From Medicago truncatula (taxonomy: Eukaryota; Streptophyta; Magnoliopsida; Fabales; Fabaceae): DNA of 64,000 nt. The notes under the pieces were generated by a model. It did not search any database. It was not told the origin of the DNA and saw nothing but the letters and a program-made list of their open reading frames with translations. The stretch spans positions 34,964,755 to 35,028,754 of the forward strand of contig NC_053048.1 of the NCBI RefSeq assembly GCF_003473485.1. The letters run 5' to 3'. Below are positions 41,700 through 54,271 of this stretch, piece after piece (within the stretch, counting starts at the first letter, position 1; each line of letters starts with the position of its first letter). Position numbers and translations under genes: made by a program.

Positions 41700-43222
41700 A
41701 TATTAATTTGACTGTAAGTTTTGGTTTGTAAGTCATATTTTATGGCCATAAAAATGATTTGGCAAAAACTCTAGTTAGTTTTTTTTATGCTTTTCACGGT
41801 AAAAAATATTGGTCAGTTTGAAATCAAAATATTTGGAATGTCTATTTTCAGAGTTCAAGTGCTGCTTGTAATAAGTATACTTTTCCAGTTTTTTCATGAT
41901 CAATTTAATTTACTCTTGCCTTAGCTAAGTTTATTTTTTCTTTCTTTGTATGTATTTTATTTTTCTTAACATATATAATATATGGCCCCATAAATGTTAA
42001 TATCATGTATTGTCAACATAATGAACTGTCTTGAATACAAAAGAAACAGGAACAGTCATTAGAAATAGAATACAATATTAAAGAATTTTGATAAACCATA
42101 GAAATAGAACAGAATACAATAATACATAGAATACATAGTAAATAGCCAATTGTCTTGCTAAATTCATTATTCCTATTTCTTTTGTCAACATAATGAATTT
42201 TTCTTAACCATATAAATCAAAATTCATAATTTTTCTTAATATATGGCCACATAAATGTTAATATCATGTATTTTTTTGAATACAAAAGAAACAGGAACGT
42301 GTTTCTGCTATATGATATACCATTTTGTAGCTCAATTTATCCTTCGTGGTTGAATATAGATTGTAGTACTCAACAACTACATAACATTTTTAGAGGTCTG
42401 AGTGACTACACTACAAATCATAATTGCAGTCACATAGATTGTAGCTGTGTGCATTTTACCACAGTATATAGATTTTAACTGTAAGTGCAACCCCAATTGT
42501 GTTGATAGTAGCCACAATTTAAATTCATGGTAGTGACACAATCACAAACATTAATTAATTATACTCGAATTTTCACTTCAAACATATCCTCAATCAGCAC
42601 TGCCACGTGACCAAAGCCATCCCATGTTAGCAAAAAAGTGGAGCCAGAAACCTTTTTAAAACAAAAAAGAATTTGCAGGGATGTTTTTAATTTTTTTTTA
42701 CAAAGACGAAAATCAAAACGCGTCCAAATTACAAAAACGGAATGCATATTTAAGCTTTTTACAAATAATTGACAAGTAGCAAAAAAAGAAATGATCACTT
42801 GATAGTAATTTCCCTTGCAATTCAATTTCTAAAGTCTATAGTAGATTAATTTAAAATAATAAGTGCTACAATACCACTACATGTTCAAATTGTCTCCTCC
42901 TTCACTAATTTGTGTCTATCCCTCTCTTAATTTTATTTTTTATTCTTCTCTCTTAATCTTCTCACTAAAATATAATAAGAGATAGATATAACTTGAAAGA
43001 GGAAAAAAAGAGAATGAGGGAAAGGAGAGATCTAAATTTGCAAATCTTGCAATTATATGGATTCTAGCTCTTCGTTATATTCAATTATTTATCATAGAAA
43101 GATGTTTATTACCCAAATCATTAGATGGCTATTACACCATCACTTATTAAGAAATTACAGGGACCACATGTTTAAATTGCAGTATACAACAACAATACAG
43201 TTTTAAAGGTCTTACAAACAGC
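41700..43222. other. Intergenic DNA with a duplicated block
   Basis: A unit TATGGCC(C/A)CATAAATGTTAATATCATGTA with downstream GAATACAAAAGAAACAGGAAC occurs at about 41982-42055 and again at 42243-42299. The part next to 41700 resembles 35335-35550. No gene seen. Confidence 0.5.
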
Positions 43223-43373
43223 TACATCCTTCGGTCACTATTATAACCAAAAATCTACATTTTAGATTCATTCATTTAATGATGCACATAATTTTTATTA
43301 TAGACCATATACATCATTAAATGAATGAACTCAAAATATTTTTTTTTACTTATATTAGTGATCAGAGGGTGTA
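43223..43373. mobile_element. Foldback MITE (TACACCCTTCGGTCACTA family), copy 2
   Basis: The ends TACATCCTTCGGTCACTATTAT and ATATTAGTGATCAGAGGGTGTA are inverted, with CATTTAATGATG and CATTAAATGAATG in the arms. It is 250 bp downstream of the stop codon of P450 gene 3. Confidence 0.7.
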
Positions 43374-43625
43374 CATTGCAACCACCACAACAATATATGC
43401 AATATATCGAATGCATATGTTTGCATTTTAGCACGACATAAAAGGTTTGAAATGTAATTGAAACCGTCCGCAACTTCATGGCAGATATGTCAGGATCACA
43501 AAGACGCATTGTTATTTTCCAAAAGCTATAATTTGTAACTTCAATAAAATCACGATGGGTCGCCGTGATTCTAACTTATCCACCATGATACAAAACGTTC
43601 ACATTTATCCTTCAAACATATCTAC

Positions 43626-46600
43626 CTATGCTGATGAAATAGCTTGAACTCGAAGAGATTGGACCCTCTTTAATGTTACCCCAAATCGCTCATCCATACT
43701 CATGTCTTCTGGATTTAACCCATCAGCAAGTGTCCATTCAAAATTGCGTAGAAGGGATGCCACAATTAAATGCACACTCCTATGAGCTAATGGCAATCCT
43801 GGGCAAATTCTTTTGCCAGCCCCAAATGGTATAAGCTCAAAATTGTTACCCTTATAATTAATGTCACGCTCCAAAAATCTTTCAGGCTCAAACTTATTTG
43901 GATTTTCCCAAATAGTTGGATCTCTTCCCATGGCCCACACATTGACTAATACTTGTGCATTTTTTGGCACATTGAAGCCTGATATGTTCAAATTTTCATC
44001 ACATTTGTGGGGTAGCAATAATGGAGCTGCGGGGTGCAACCTAAAGGTTTCCTTCACCACTGCTTGTAAAAATGGTAACATGGAAATATGTGATTCTTCA
44101 ATTGTTTCATCTTTACCAATTTCTTTACATAACTCTTTTCTTGCTTTTGCTAATTTTTCAGGATTACCTAATAGCTCTGCCATGACCCACTCAATGGTGC
44201 TTGATGTAGTGTCGGTACCAGCCGTAAATAAATCCTAATATGGAAAATTACTATTAGCAAAACCTTGAAAGAAAAATATGAAATTAATAAACAAATTTTA
44301 TTGATGTAAATGAATATCTATAGATTCACTTGCTGATTTTTTCTAGAAAGTTAAAATTGAAATTTGTATCAAAATCGACTAATATCTATTGTGGTCTAAA
44401 CCAAAAGGAAAAAGATAGGTAGACATCTTTTTTCATACACCTCTTATGTACACCCCCATATGTTAAGGGTATTTTAGTAATTTTACATCATATCATCACC
44501 CTTTTTCATCTCTTCTTTCAATGTTTTTGCCACGTGTCGCAAATGTGTGTGGGTGTAAAAGGGTGTATGCCACCTAAGGTAGTTTATGTATAAGAGCTCA
44601 AACCAAAAATATCCGGATATCAAATCAGTCATAATTGTTTTGGGAATTTTTTTTTTTATCTGTATAAGAAAAAACCAAAATCTGATTTCTGGTCCAAACT
44701 AAAAAATTGATTTTAATTCAACAGTCAAACTAAGGCATTATAGAAAAGAAAAAAATAAAACTCAACATCAAGGCTTAGTAGAAAAATCATGGGTCCACTA
44801 CAGAGCAAAATATTCTATGACGATATATTATTTTAGGAAATTACACCCTCTTTTTTTTAGAGTTGCTTGAATTATCCTTCTCTTTTTTCTTATGTTAAAA
44901 TATAGAGTAAATAACACTCTAATTCTCTCAAAGATGCTTGAATTACACTCCCCTCTCCTCTTATGTTAAAATATATACTTTTCTCCCCTCTTTTTCAAAA
45001 CATATTAAAAAATATTTCGCTCCCCACCCCTAAGAGAAACATGAATTACATTCCCGTCCCCACTTATGTTAAAATCTACACTTTACTCCATCAATGTTTT
45101 TTTTTTTTATTTCTAATAATCTAGCAAAATAATAATAATCTAACACACTTCGGGAAAAAATAGAATTGCGGTTCTATTTTAATATAGTAAAAATTTGAAT
45201 ATATATTTTTTGCTATTTTTTATTCAAAATTTCATTAACATATACTTTTAACCCATATTATAATATATGAAACAACCCAAAATAAAATTAAAATATGTGA
45301 AAAATTACTAAATACAATAAATTATGGTTATTTAAAAGTTATTTTTATGCTTTAAATTATAAAGTTAATAGCGAAAAATTTAAATTTAATTATTATTGGC
45401 ATTTAAATTATATATAAATGAATTTATTTTTCTTAAATGGTGGTTCAAAATTAGTATATATCATAAATATATTTATTTATGTTAAAATAGATTAAAGTGT
45501 AGTGCATATTTATTTATAAAGGGATGAGTTTGTAATTCAAGCATCGTATAAGGGAGGGGAGTATACATTTTAATTTTCAAGGGAGGGGAGTGTATATTTT
45601 AACATAAGAGGAGATGAGAGTGTAATTCAAGCATCTTTTAGAGGAGGGGGTTGTAGTTTACTCTAAAATATATACACTTTACTCTCTTGAAAAGTCAATA
45701 CCGTGAGTAAATTATATCTTTCTTTCCTATGAGATGCCTGAATTGCAACCCTCTACCTTAATAATTAAAGATGCACTACACTTCATTTCTTTTTAACATC
45801 TTGAGAAGTCACATATTACATCTTTTTTACAAGAAGACATATATTATATCTTTATCTCTGGTGGTATATCCAAATACTCATGTTTGTATTTTATATTTGT
45901 CTGTTGTGTACTAAATGCTTTGGCATTTGCCAATCGATAAATACCAATATTTATTACTTTTATAGTATTAGGGCTTGACCTTTAAAATTTATGTTTCAAA
46001 ACGAGAAAATTGTGTGCAATTCGTGCTAGGCATGGCAATGGGTGGGGTGCGGATGGGTTTTGCTTTTCTCATTCCCATTATACCCATATGGTCATATCCA
46101 ACGGAAATGAGAAATTAAATCTCATCTCCGTCCTCAATGAGTTTGGATATTTCCGCCCCATCCCCGTCTCCATAGTGAATCAATTTTTTTTTTAATAAAA
46201 AAAGAATTTTATGAAGCTTCAATGGTAATGTTGTAATGCATTATGTAATCATTTGCGCTCATTTTAACATTTCCTTATCAAAAAATTTGGTTGCTCCTTC
46301 AACTATCAATGAATGTTCTTATATCATGACAATTATCAAACTAAATAACATGACATATCATTATCAACCCCTCAATAAAAACAAAAACATGACATTTCTA
46401 CATTCGGGTAGGGTTTGGGTATGAGTTCGGGGTAGATACATATATTCCCGTTACCCGTCCCGTACCCGTATTTTGAAATCAGGGAGAACCCAAACCTAGA
46501 CAAATCGAGGAAAACTCATCAAATCGGGGTTGGTTTGGGCGGATATCCATGGACACGGGTTTTGTTGCCATGCCTAATTCGTGCCATATAGCATTTCAAA

Positions 46601-47733
46601 TAGTTAGAAAAGTCCCCTTGACAAAAAAAGAAGAAGAAGAAAGTCCAAATGTATGTAGTTTTTTTTGGTAGTGTAAATGTATGTAGTTGAATTCGACCAC
46701 TAGTTGCCAACACAAATTTCTCTTCCCACTAACAAATTAACTATCATACGCCAATTTAAAAAAAAAAAAAAATAGAAAAATAACTAGATTGTGATTTATG
46801 TAATTCAGTTATTAAAAAACAAATACTAACCTGAAATAAATGCACCATTTCATTGCGGCTCAATTTATTAGTGGTTTCTTCAATATTGTAATTAAGAAGT
46901 GAATCTAACACATCATTGCACACCTTAGAATCAGAATTGGAATCTCTTGAACTAATTCTTTCTTCAATTATTCCATCAAAAATCTCACACAACTTTTTCA
47001 TATGATTGGTAATCCTTGCGTGTATTCTTTGTGGATCAAAAGGACGAAGAATTGGAAAGAAATCTGAAACATTAGGCTTACCAGCTTCTTCCATGATACC
47101 CCACATAACGTTCTTAAATTCTTGAGACTTTTCATCAGGTGTTGAATGAGCCAAATCCATAGAACACAAAGTGTTTGAAATTGAATTAAGGATAGTTGTA
47201 AAAACAGCCGCACCAATATCAAAAATCTCACCTTTCTTACTTTTTTCATTCACATAATCTAATAATTCTTGCAACTTTTGTTGGCGAAGGATTTTTGTTG
47301 AGTCAAGTACTTTTGTAGAAAATACTTTTGTAGCACAAAATTTCCTTAGTTTCTTCCATGAAGCTAATGTTGGAAGCATCCCAATTGATAATTTGTCATG
47401 ATCAAGTGCACAAAGTGCATGTGGGACAGTTCTATTAGAGAAGATTTGAGAATTTTCATGTAAAACTTGTTTGGCTAGTTGAGGTGATGAGATTACTATG
47501 GTTGTTAATGTTCCTAGTTTTAGTGTCATAATTGGTCCATAGATGTTTGAGAGATTTGTGAGTGTCCTGTGTGGATTTTTGCCAAGTTGTAAGATGTTTC
47601 CTATGATGGGAAGTGGTTTTGGCCCTGGTGGAAGTTTTGTAGAATTTTGAGTTTGGTTTAATTTTTTAAAAATGAAGATGAGAATGCTCGCACACAAAGA
47701 GGTAATCACCAGTAGAAGTGTTTGGTAGTCCAT
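43626..47733 (-). CDS. Cytochrome P450, CYP76-like, gene 3
   Basis: Exon 1 is 47733-46831 and exon 2 is 44234-43626, joined across a 2596-bp intron in the conserved phase-0 position; 503 residues. It has the anchor, hinge KLPPGPKPLPIIGN, I-helix AGTDTTS (threonine where the others have isoleucine), ExxR in KETFRLHP, FEPERF, and haem loop FGAGKRICPG with Cys at about 445. No breaks are seen. The two exons are assigned to one gene because donor and acceptor match those of the neighbours in sequence and phase and no competing exon lies between. The long intron carries a MULE (44905-45663) and a hAT-type element (46027-46576). Probably functional; substrate unknown. Confidence 0.87.
44905..45663. 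mobile_element. MULE-type element, 759 bp, in the intron of P450 gene 3
   Basis: It starts GAGTAAATAACACTC and ends GTAGTTTACTC; the terminal ~85 bp are inverted repeats containing GATGCTTGAATTACACTC. It is flanked by a perfect 9-bp duplication, TAAAATATA, at 44896-44904 and 45664-45672. The GAGTAAATA start links it to the family at 31193 and 48396. Related inverted sequence just outside suggests it inserted in an older copy. No transposase. Confidence 0.85.
46027..46576. mobile_element. hAT-type non-autonomous element, 550 bp
   Basis: The ends TAGGCATGGCAATGGG and TGTTGCCATGCCTA are inverted repeats of the TAGG..CCTA form, flanked by a perfect 8-bp duplication, ATTCGTGC, at 46019-46026 and 46577-46584, the hAT signature. 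The interior is unusually rich in GGGTxCGGG/CCCGTACCC motifs. No transposase. Confidence 0.92.
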
Positions 47734-47854
47734 AGCTTATTGTTTTTGCCTTTTTCTTTTAACACATATATAAATAGTAGAGCACCGATAGATTCGGTTC
47801 CAACACCGTCAGAAGTACGTAACAACCGGACCAATGATATCTTAGGAAGAAAAA

Positions 47855-48395
47855 AAAATCATTGATTAAATCTCACATGAATACAAAATAGGTACGTAAT
47901 AGTATTAAATATATTTACACCTCAGTCCTTAGAGAGAAAAAAATTCATTGACTAAATCTCACATGAATACAAAATAGATAGTGCTATTAAATATACTTAC
48001 ACCTCATTTCTTAAATATAGGGTTAATAGTGTTTTTCACCCCTGTAATATATGTTATTTCTGATTTTCGTCCCTATAAAATTTTCAGTTTGATTTGCACC
48101 TTCGTAATTTTTTTTCTTCGGAAAACACCCCTAATAAGCCATTTTCAGAATTTTTTTTCAAGAAATTATTGTTTTTGAATGGCCTATTAAGGGTGTTTTC
48201 CGGTAAATAAAATTTTTACGAGGGTGCAAATCAAACCGAAAATATTATTGGGGCGAAAACTGGAAATGACATATATTACAGGGGTGAAAAGCACTATTAA
48301 CCCTTAAATATATATATAAAAAAATCATTGACTAAATCTCACATGAATAAAATATAGGTACGTTAAAAAATAGGTACGTAATAGTATTAAATATG
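47855..48395. repeat. Three units of an ~80-90-bp tandem repeat split by MULE elements
   Basis: The unit AAAATCATTGA(T/C)TAAATCTCACATGAATA, then AATAGGTACGTAATAGTATTAAATAT and TTACACCTCA, occurs from about 47857, 47940 and 48320. A 284-bp MULE separates units 2 and 3, and another MULE starts immediately after unit 3. The block lies upstream of P450 gene 3. Confidence 0.75.
48020..48303. mobile_element. MULE-type MITE, 284 bp
   Basis: Very clean terminal inverted repeats: GGGTTAATAGTGTTTTTCAC at the left and its complement GTGAAAAGCACTATTAACCC at the right. Perfect 9-bp duplication TTAAATATA at 48011-48019 and 48304-48312. No coding capacity. Confidence 0.92.
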
Positions 48396-49542
48396 GAGTA
48401 AATAGTCAATTCCCCCCTGAAATTGTAAGTTTCGTCAATTATCCCTCTGAAATTAACAAAACTTCAATCACCCCCCTGAAATTGCATAACGTTAATCAAT
48501 TTACCCCTCCGTCAGATTTTTCTGTTAACTGTTTACGGTTATGATCAAATACACCCCCTGAAATTTTGCACTTATGTGCAAAATGCCCCATAAACTTAAA
48601 AATTTAGATTTTTTTTCTTACCAAAAATCATACATTTAGTTCTTCAAGTAGTATATTGTACCTATTGTCATAAAAATTCTATTCACAAGAAAATGAATGA
48701 ATATATGTCAAAGAAATCATGGTTTTGTCATGTGCAGCCTTTTCATTCATATTTCATATTTATCAACAAGTCTTGTTTCTTCTTCCTTCTGCAGATATTA
48801 ACCTATGAATTTTCTTGTTGGACACACAATTATCAAAGACTTGTGTACTTTATGACTGCATACTCTAACATAACTATCAACTTGTGTAAAAAAAAAAAAG
48901 TCTTTTATACATGTATATATTTAAAACACATGAGAGTAACATACCTTCCATAAAGATTTATCAGCAATGCTATATGGTACGAAAAAATGCACGTACGGAA
49001 ATAGACGAATGCCCAACTTGTCCAATTTTTATGAAATTAAAAACTGATATAGTATGCTTTGACGGAAATCATGGGTAATGGCTAATAAAAAGCTTGGCAA
49101 TTATAACATGAGAAGTATTGAAAACAACCAATTTACAGAATACATGGCTGAATGGCAAGCAATAACTACTTTCGTTAATTTTCGTGCTCACCGTCCCGTA
49201 CTATTTATCATTATCCAAGATTTATATGACCAATAGTTGCATAAACATACATTCCATACATATTTATATGATCAATAATTGTTAATTTGTTTGTCTTTAA
49301 TATCTTTTAAGTCAAGGATAAAAAAAATAAATTTTTAAAGTTTAGGGGGCATTTTGCACATAAGTGCAAAATTTCAGGGGGGGGTATTTGATCATAACCG
49401 TAAACAGTTAACAGAAAAATTTGACGGAGGGGGTAAATTGATTAACGTTATGCAATCTCAGGAGGGTAATTGAAGTTTTGTTAATTTCAGGAGGATAATT
49501 GACGAAACCTACAATTTCAGGGGAAAAATTGACTATTTACTC
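48396..49542. mobile_element. MULE, GAGTAAATAG family, with nested insertion
   Basis: Ends GAGTAAATAG and CTATTTACTC; perfect 10-bp duplication ATTAATATG-like sequence (ATTAAATATG) at 48386-48395 and 49543-49552. Compared with the copy at 31193 it lacks about 270 bp of interior and carries an extra 256 bp (48961-49216). Non-coding. Confidence 0.9.
48961..49216. mobile_element. hAT-like insertion nested in a MULE, 256 bp
   Basis: Sister copies read CCATAAAGATTTATATGACC without interruption; here AAGATTTA is repeated on both sides (48953-48960, 49217-49224), an 8-bp duplication. The ends (GCAATGCTATATGGTACG and CGTACTATTTATCATTATCC) are weakly inverted. The class is inferred from duplication length only. 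Confidence 0.7.
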
Positions 49543-52109
49543 ATTAAATATGCTAACAAGTGTATATGACTTCAACATATATGAGATTTAGTAACAATTC
49601 AAAATTGCAACTAAATCAAAAACAAATGTTACTATTTAGATCTTGTAACATTTCACAAATGTTAGGTAAAGCCCGTGTTACTAAATGATTTCAGTAACAC
49701 TTGTGAGTTTACTTGTAACGCTTAAAATGTTACTTACTAAGTAGCTAATTTGTAGCAAATCTATAGCTAACAGTTTTAGGAGCAATTGTAGCAAATTTTG
49801 TTGCATAAATATTACTGAATGGTGAAGACTTTTCTTTTATTTTAAAATTTAAAAATATTATTCATCGTCGAGAGGATGAAAGATACACCAAAAACTCGCA
49901 GAAAGCAATAGAAAATTACATAAAGGCACCAAAAAAAGGCGTCACGCCTAAGCTCCTAAAGAATCATGAGCCGAGGTGGTATACACCAGCTGCCTAATTA
50001 CAAAGACCAAATCCAGCAATGTACCAAGACAAACCAAGGTACTACCACCAAAAGAATACCCCTGCCTCCCAATTCCCAAAAGTATAGATTATCATTTCTG
50101 TGGCACTGTTTTGCGCGCAATTGATTGGAATTAGAATGTTAACAAAACCAAGGGTGTTTTATTAGTAGCTCAATTCAATACAATTATTATCATTTATATA
50201 ATGGGTCGCCAAAAATAGCATAAATAATCCTACGATAAACCAGTTTTATTATTGCATGCATTAGCAGATTCACTTATAAGGTTTATAAAGTTCACTTTAG
50301 TTATACTTGTAGAATATTGGTCACTAGTTTATACGGTTCACTTTATTAAAAAAAAAAAGTTTAAAAGAATCACTTATTTATTTAGCAGTAGCAGCAGTAA
50401 CTATTTGTTCAACATTATTTAGCAGTATATCTAACTCATTTATTTTATATGGCTTGTGAAAATGCTTTTTATTCCATCTTTTTCATGCAATTTCTTGTCG
50501 ATTAGTTTCAGCGTGGATCAATCAACTTTTGGTTTTTCGAAACTTTTCAATCAAAATACCAATAAAAAATAACCGTGATATTGCTAAAACAAAACTTTGC
50601 TCTAAATAAATATTCCAAATCATGTGGGAAACTTCAGAATGCAACAGAAATATTAGAGTTTATACGTCTTACTACTTTATTTGAAACTTCCACTAACAAA
50701 GTTTCAAAGATAAGAATTCAGTTAACTCTCCATTTCACACCATGTACCAAACATTCTTAAATCTTAATCATTAGTTAGAAGAACTAATGCAGCCCTAGCT
50801 CAGGAGAAGTTCTAGGAAAGAGCTGGAAGTTGAAATACTTGTAAATTCATTCAAACCCTTATCTATGCCAACGAGAAAGAATGAGTGGTCACTTATTTAA
50901 TCTCCAAAATCAAATTATTTTAGTTTGATTGCTTCCAATTATATATGCAAGTAGTTCAATTGAAACAATTACTTATGTTTGTTTCTTGTATTTTGATATT
51001 GTCTTATGTGTACAGGTAAGTTGGTTTTATTCTGGACGGAAAAATTTGTTTTTCACTATTTAATTTAATCAATAAATCTTATTTAATCTTATGTAATTTG
51101 GTTTCTACTTTCTAGTTTTAAGTTTTTACTCTTTTTGTTATTACATGCTTACCGTAAACATCAAATTAAGATTATGTATGACTAAAAATAAATGGTATTC
51201 GATTCATGAATTCGTTCAAATTGATAGAGTACATCGTTACAATACATATTTACTAAATATAAAAAGGATGAATATGCAAACAAACTCACAACATCCATGT
51301 GAATAGAATAAAATGTCAAAGTACATGAGCGTAGAAATACGACTATAATTAAGTGTCTAGAATGCCTATGTCTCTGAATGTGTAACGTTGAAGACACCAT
51401 ACTCATTGATTGGTTATGCACAAGATCGAAGCTGATCTGACAAGAACAAACATCGTAAATAGATGGAAAAGAAAAATAACATCACATAGAGACGGAAAAA
51501 CAAACTAAGATCGCACTACGACGACAAAATCACGTAAGAAAAAACTAAATAGATGTGAAAATTATTTATTTAAATAAAAGAGAATGAGAAAAAATTATTT
51601 ATTATTATAATTATTATTATTGTTATCATTCTTAGAGTTACTAACAGACATTTTACAATTGTCTCATATGTGATTTGAACTATTTCCTAAAAAATGTTTA
51701 TTTGTGTTTTTCTATAATAGTAAAATTATTTGTTTTATGTAGTCTCTCGTTTACCACATTAATTAAAATCAGATATTTTGAAGAAAAAACATACTAAAAG
51801 CAACGTATCATTTTAATAAAAGTTTATTTTTTTTATTCATTTTCAAAAGCTTATTTTTTTACAATTTTTTTCAAAAAGAATGATATAATATATATATATG
51901 TGAAGTGAATATGTAGTAATTAATGTGACGATTTATATATAGCAATTTTAAATTAACTTTATACATTTTCATTAAATATTGTTGATAGGTCGAAAGAAAA
52001 AGAACACAAAATTTGAATACTTTATGAATTATAGCATTAAACTATTATTTATTTTTTTGTATATATATTAACTTCACAAACCATACAAAAATCACTGCAT
52101 AGTCTCAAA
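49543..52109. other. Long intergenic stretch, no gene recognised
   Basis: About 49860-50085 is less AT-rich and could be the reversed 3' part of a retroelement, but no protein motif is visible. About 51095-51190 recurs at 53115-53215 (TTTGGTTTCTA..TTTTTGTTATTA..GCTTACC..AACATCAAAT). The rest is AT-rich. Confidence 0.4.
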
Positions 52110-52852
52110 ATGGAAGAACTGAAGATGATGATTGATAGTCTCAAAATTCAAGAACTTAGATATGACGAATTAATAAAATTGAAAGCACTCTTATTGAAGC
52201 TCCGAAAGATAGTGATGGATGATATCTCAATCAGAAGAGGAGAGATTGCTTCACATGGTAAGGGATATGGTATTAGATATATATGTTATAGCTTTTATTT
52301 AGTAGTAGTAGGATATCAAATGATTTAATTCTTGCTTATTGTTCTTATTTTTATGAGTAGAAATCAAACTCAATCAGGATATGTTTGCAATACACAAATA
52401 CACTGCATACTAATTGATCACTTTTGTTTGATCAAAATGGATGTTTATTTAGAGTGTGGAAGTTGTAAGATAATATGAAATACACACTATTGATCATGGA
52501 AAATATTTAGTAGTAACGTGATTTTGGACACAATTTGTACACACGCGTAAAAATGCATATGACATAATTATTTGAGAAATAAACAATTTTTTTTTTTATC
52601 TTTCTATCTTTTTATTTTATTTTTGTAAGTATGCCTAAAACTTGTGATCACATGTTTTTGAGAGATGATTTATAAGTAATGTTAGTTGCTCTCTCAAATG
52701 ACCATGCTTAATCTATTTTCTCCTTTTCTTTACGTTGCATATCTTATCTCCTTGTTTTTTATACATTTGAATATTTTAATCATGTAGGCATGAAAGGAAA
52801 ATATGTTGTTGCGGAGGATACCCCAGCGAATAACTCTCTTGTTTTGTTTTAG
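52110..52852 (+). CDS. Possible small two-exon gene, 70-residue helical protein
   Basis: Exon 1 52110-52257 ends CAT G/GTAAGG and exon 2 52788-52852 follows TGTAG; the phases match and the joined frame is 70 codons plus stop. The product is Leu/Lys/Glu-rich (MEELKMMIDSLKIQELRYDE, then LIKLKALLLKLRKIV), probably a coiled coil or amphipathic helix, then a short tail ending NSLVLF. A TATA-rich stretch lies near 52060-52070. I do not recognise the family; a MADS K-box-like fragment was considered, but similarity is too slight. It could be a chance structure. Confidence 0.4.
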
Positions 52853-53965
52853 TCAATAATGTGGGTCCCATTGATGGGATTCAAACTATTATATGTTTTG
52901 GTTAAGTTGTGTTTGGTTATGTTTAATGTGTACCGGTACATTGGTTTTGTACTAAGGACGAACAAGTTTGATTTTTACTATTCAATTTAATCAATAAATC
53001 TCATTTAATTTATTTGTGAGATTTATTGATTTAATAGTAAAAATAAACTTGTGCGTAATGCAAAACATATCTCATATATACATCATAAAATAAATTTTTA
53101 TTTGGTTATATTATGTGATTTGGTTTCTAGTTTTAAATTTTTAATATTTTTGTTATTATTTTGATGCTTACCATAATTAAACATCAAATCAAGATTATGT
53201 GTGATTAAAAACCTCCATCAAACATATTTTTCACAGACACGCAATACATTATATATGCATCATCACCGTAAGAGTAAATAGCTCCATTAAATAACAATTG
53301 ATAAGCCACATCCACTAATAGACATAGTGCATTTGAGGCGTATAACTCAGTTAGTTAGGGTTTCTTGGATCATATGTTGAGACATTGATGATAAAATTGT
53401 GTCATTTCTTTATGAACAAATTAATGATATACATTTATTAAATGAAAATTTCATGAATAAAAATGAAAACTATGATATGATTGAAACACAGCCTGTTGTA
53501 GTGTCAATTCATATTAATCACTTCAAATGAATAATATTCCATATGCAATTTCACAAGTGTATATCCTCTAGAAAAATTGTAATTGAGTGCTTAGATATGG
53601 AGACATTGGGAGATTTATGATGAGTTGGAGATATCCAAACCATGGTGTATGAATCGAAGAGAAGAGGTAGCCAGATAAATGAAAGTTATTTTTTTTTTTT
53701 TTTGAGATAAATGAAAGTTATTGAAAATATAACTTTTGAATAAACATGAAAAGAATAATGATTATTGAGTGAAGGTGTTTTGAAGAAGCGAAACAGTAGC
53801 CACAAAGAAGAGGGAAATTAAAAGAGTTCATAGTAGTGTGAGTGAAAGTGTGAGAGTTAACATAGATATTTAATTCTTAGTGTTAAATTTAAAACTAGAG
53901 TTAGGGGTTGTTTTATTATCTATTAAAACCTTAAGGGAGGTTAGTGTAGTTTTCTCATCTTCTTT
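52853..53965. other. Intergenic DNA with a foldback
   Basis: About 52945-53070 forms an imperfect foldback around AATAAATCTCATTT / GTGAGATTTATTG with arms ACAAGTTTGATTTTTACTAT and ATAGTAAAAATAAACTTGT, probably a MITE. About 53650-53720 repeats GATAAATGAAAGTTATT twice. No gene seen. Confidence 0.45.
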
Positions 53966-54209
53966 TATTGGGAAAGATGATGAAACCATTGAGGAATCTC
54001 ATATTTACAAGTTACCTTTCTTACAAGCAATTGTGAAGAAAACTATTGGATTGCATCCACCACCAGGTCCATTATTGATAATGTGATGAAACTATGAACA
54101 TTGTAGGCATCAATGTCTAGGCTATGGGAAGAGATCCCATCATTTGAAAAAAATCTAAATATATTCACGCCTGAAAGATTTTTGGAGGATGACATTAATT
54201 ATTAGGGTA
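53966..54209 (+). pseudogene. CYP76-like P450 exon 2 fragment
   Basis: The frame IGKDDETIEESHIYKLPFLQ continues to LHPP near the ExxR site, which is altered (the arginine of KETFR is replaced: KKTIG), then a stop. Further short matches read AMGRDP (54119-54136) and PERFLE (about 54170-54188), with deletions between them. No exon 1 and no haem loop remain. A decayed remnant on the opposite strand to the neighbouring genes 2, 3 and 4. Confidence 0.85.
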
Positions 54210-54271
54210 TAAAATTTAATATATGAGAAAATGAATTGTGTATAAACTAGTTTTAAACTGATATTAGATAA

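Noticed and set aside
53335-53420. tRNA-like text (ACTCAGTTAGTTAGGGTTT)
   Set aside because: No acceptor or anticodon stem can be formed; only a chance match to a D-arm.
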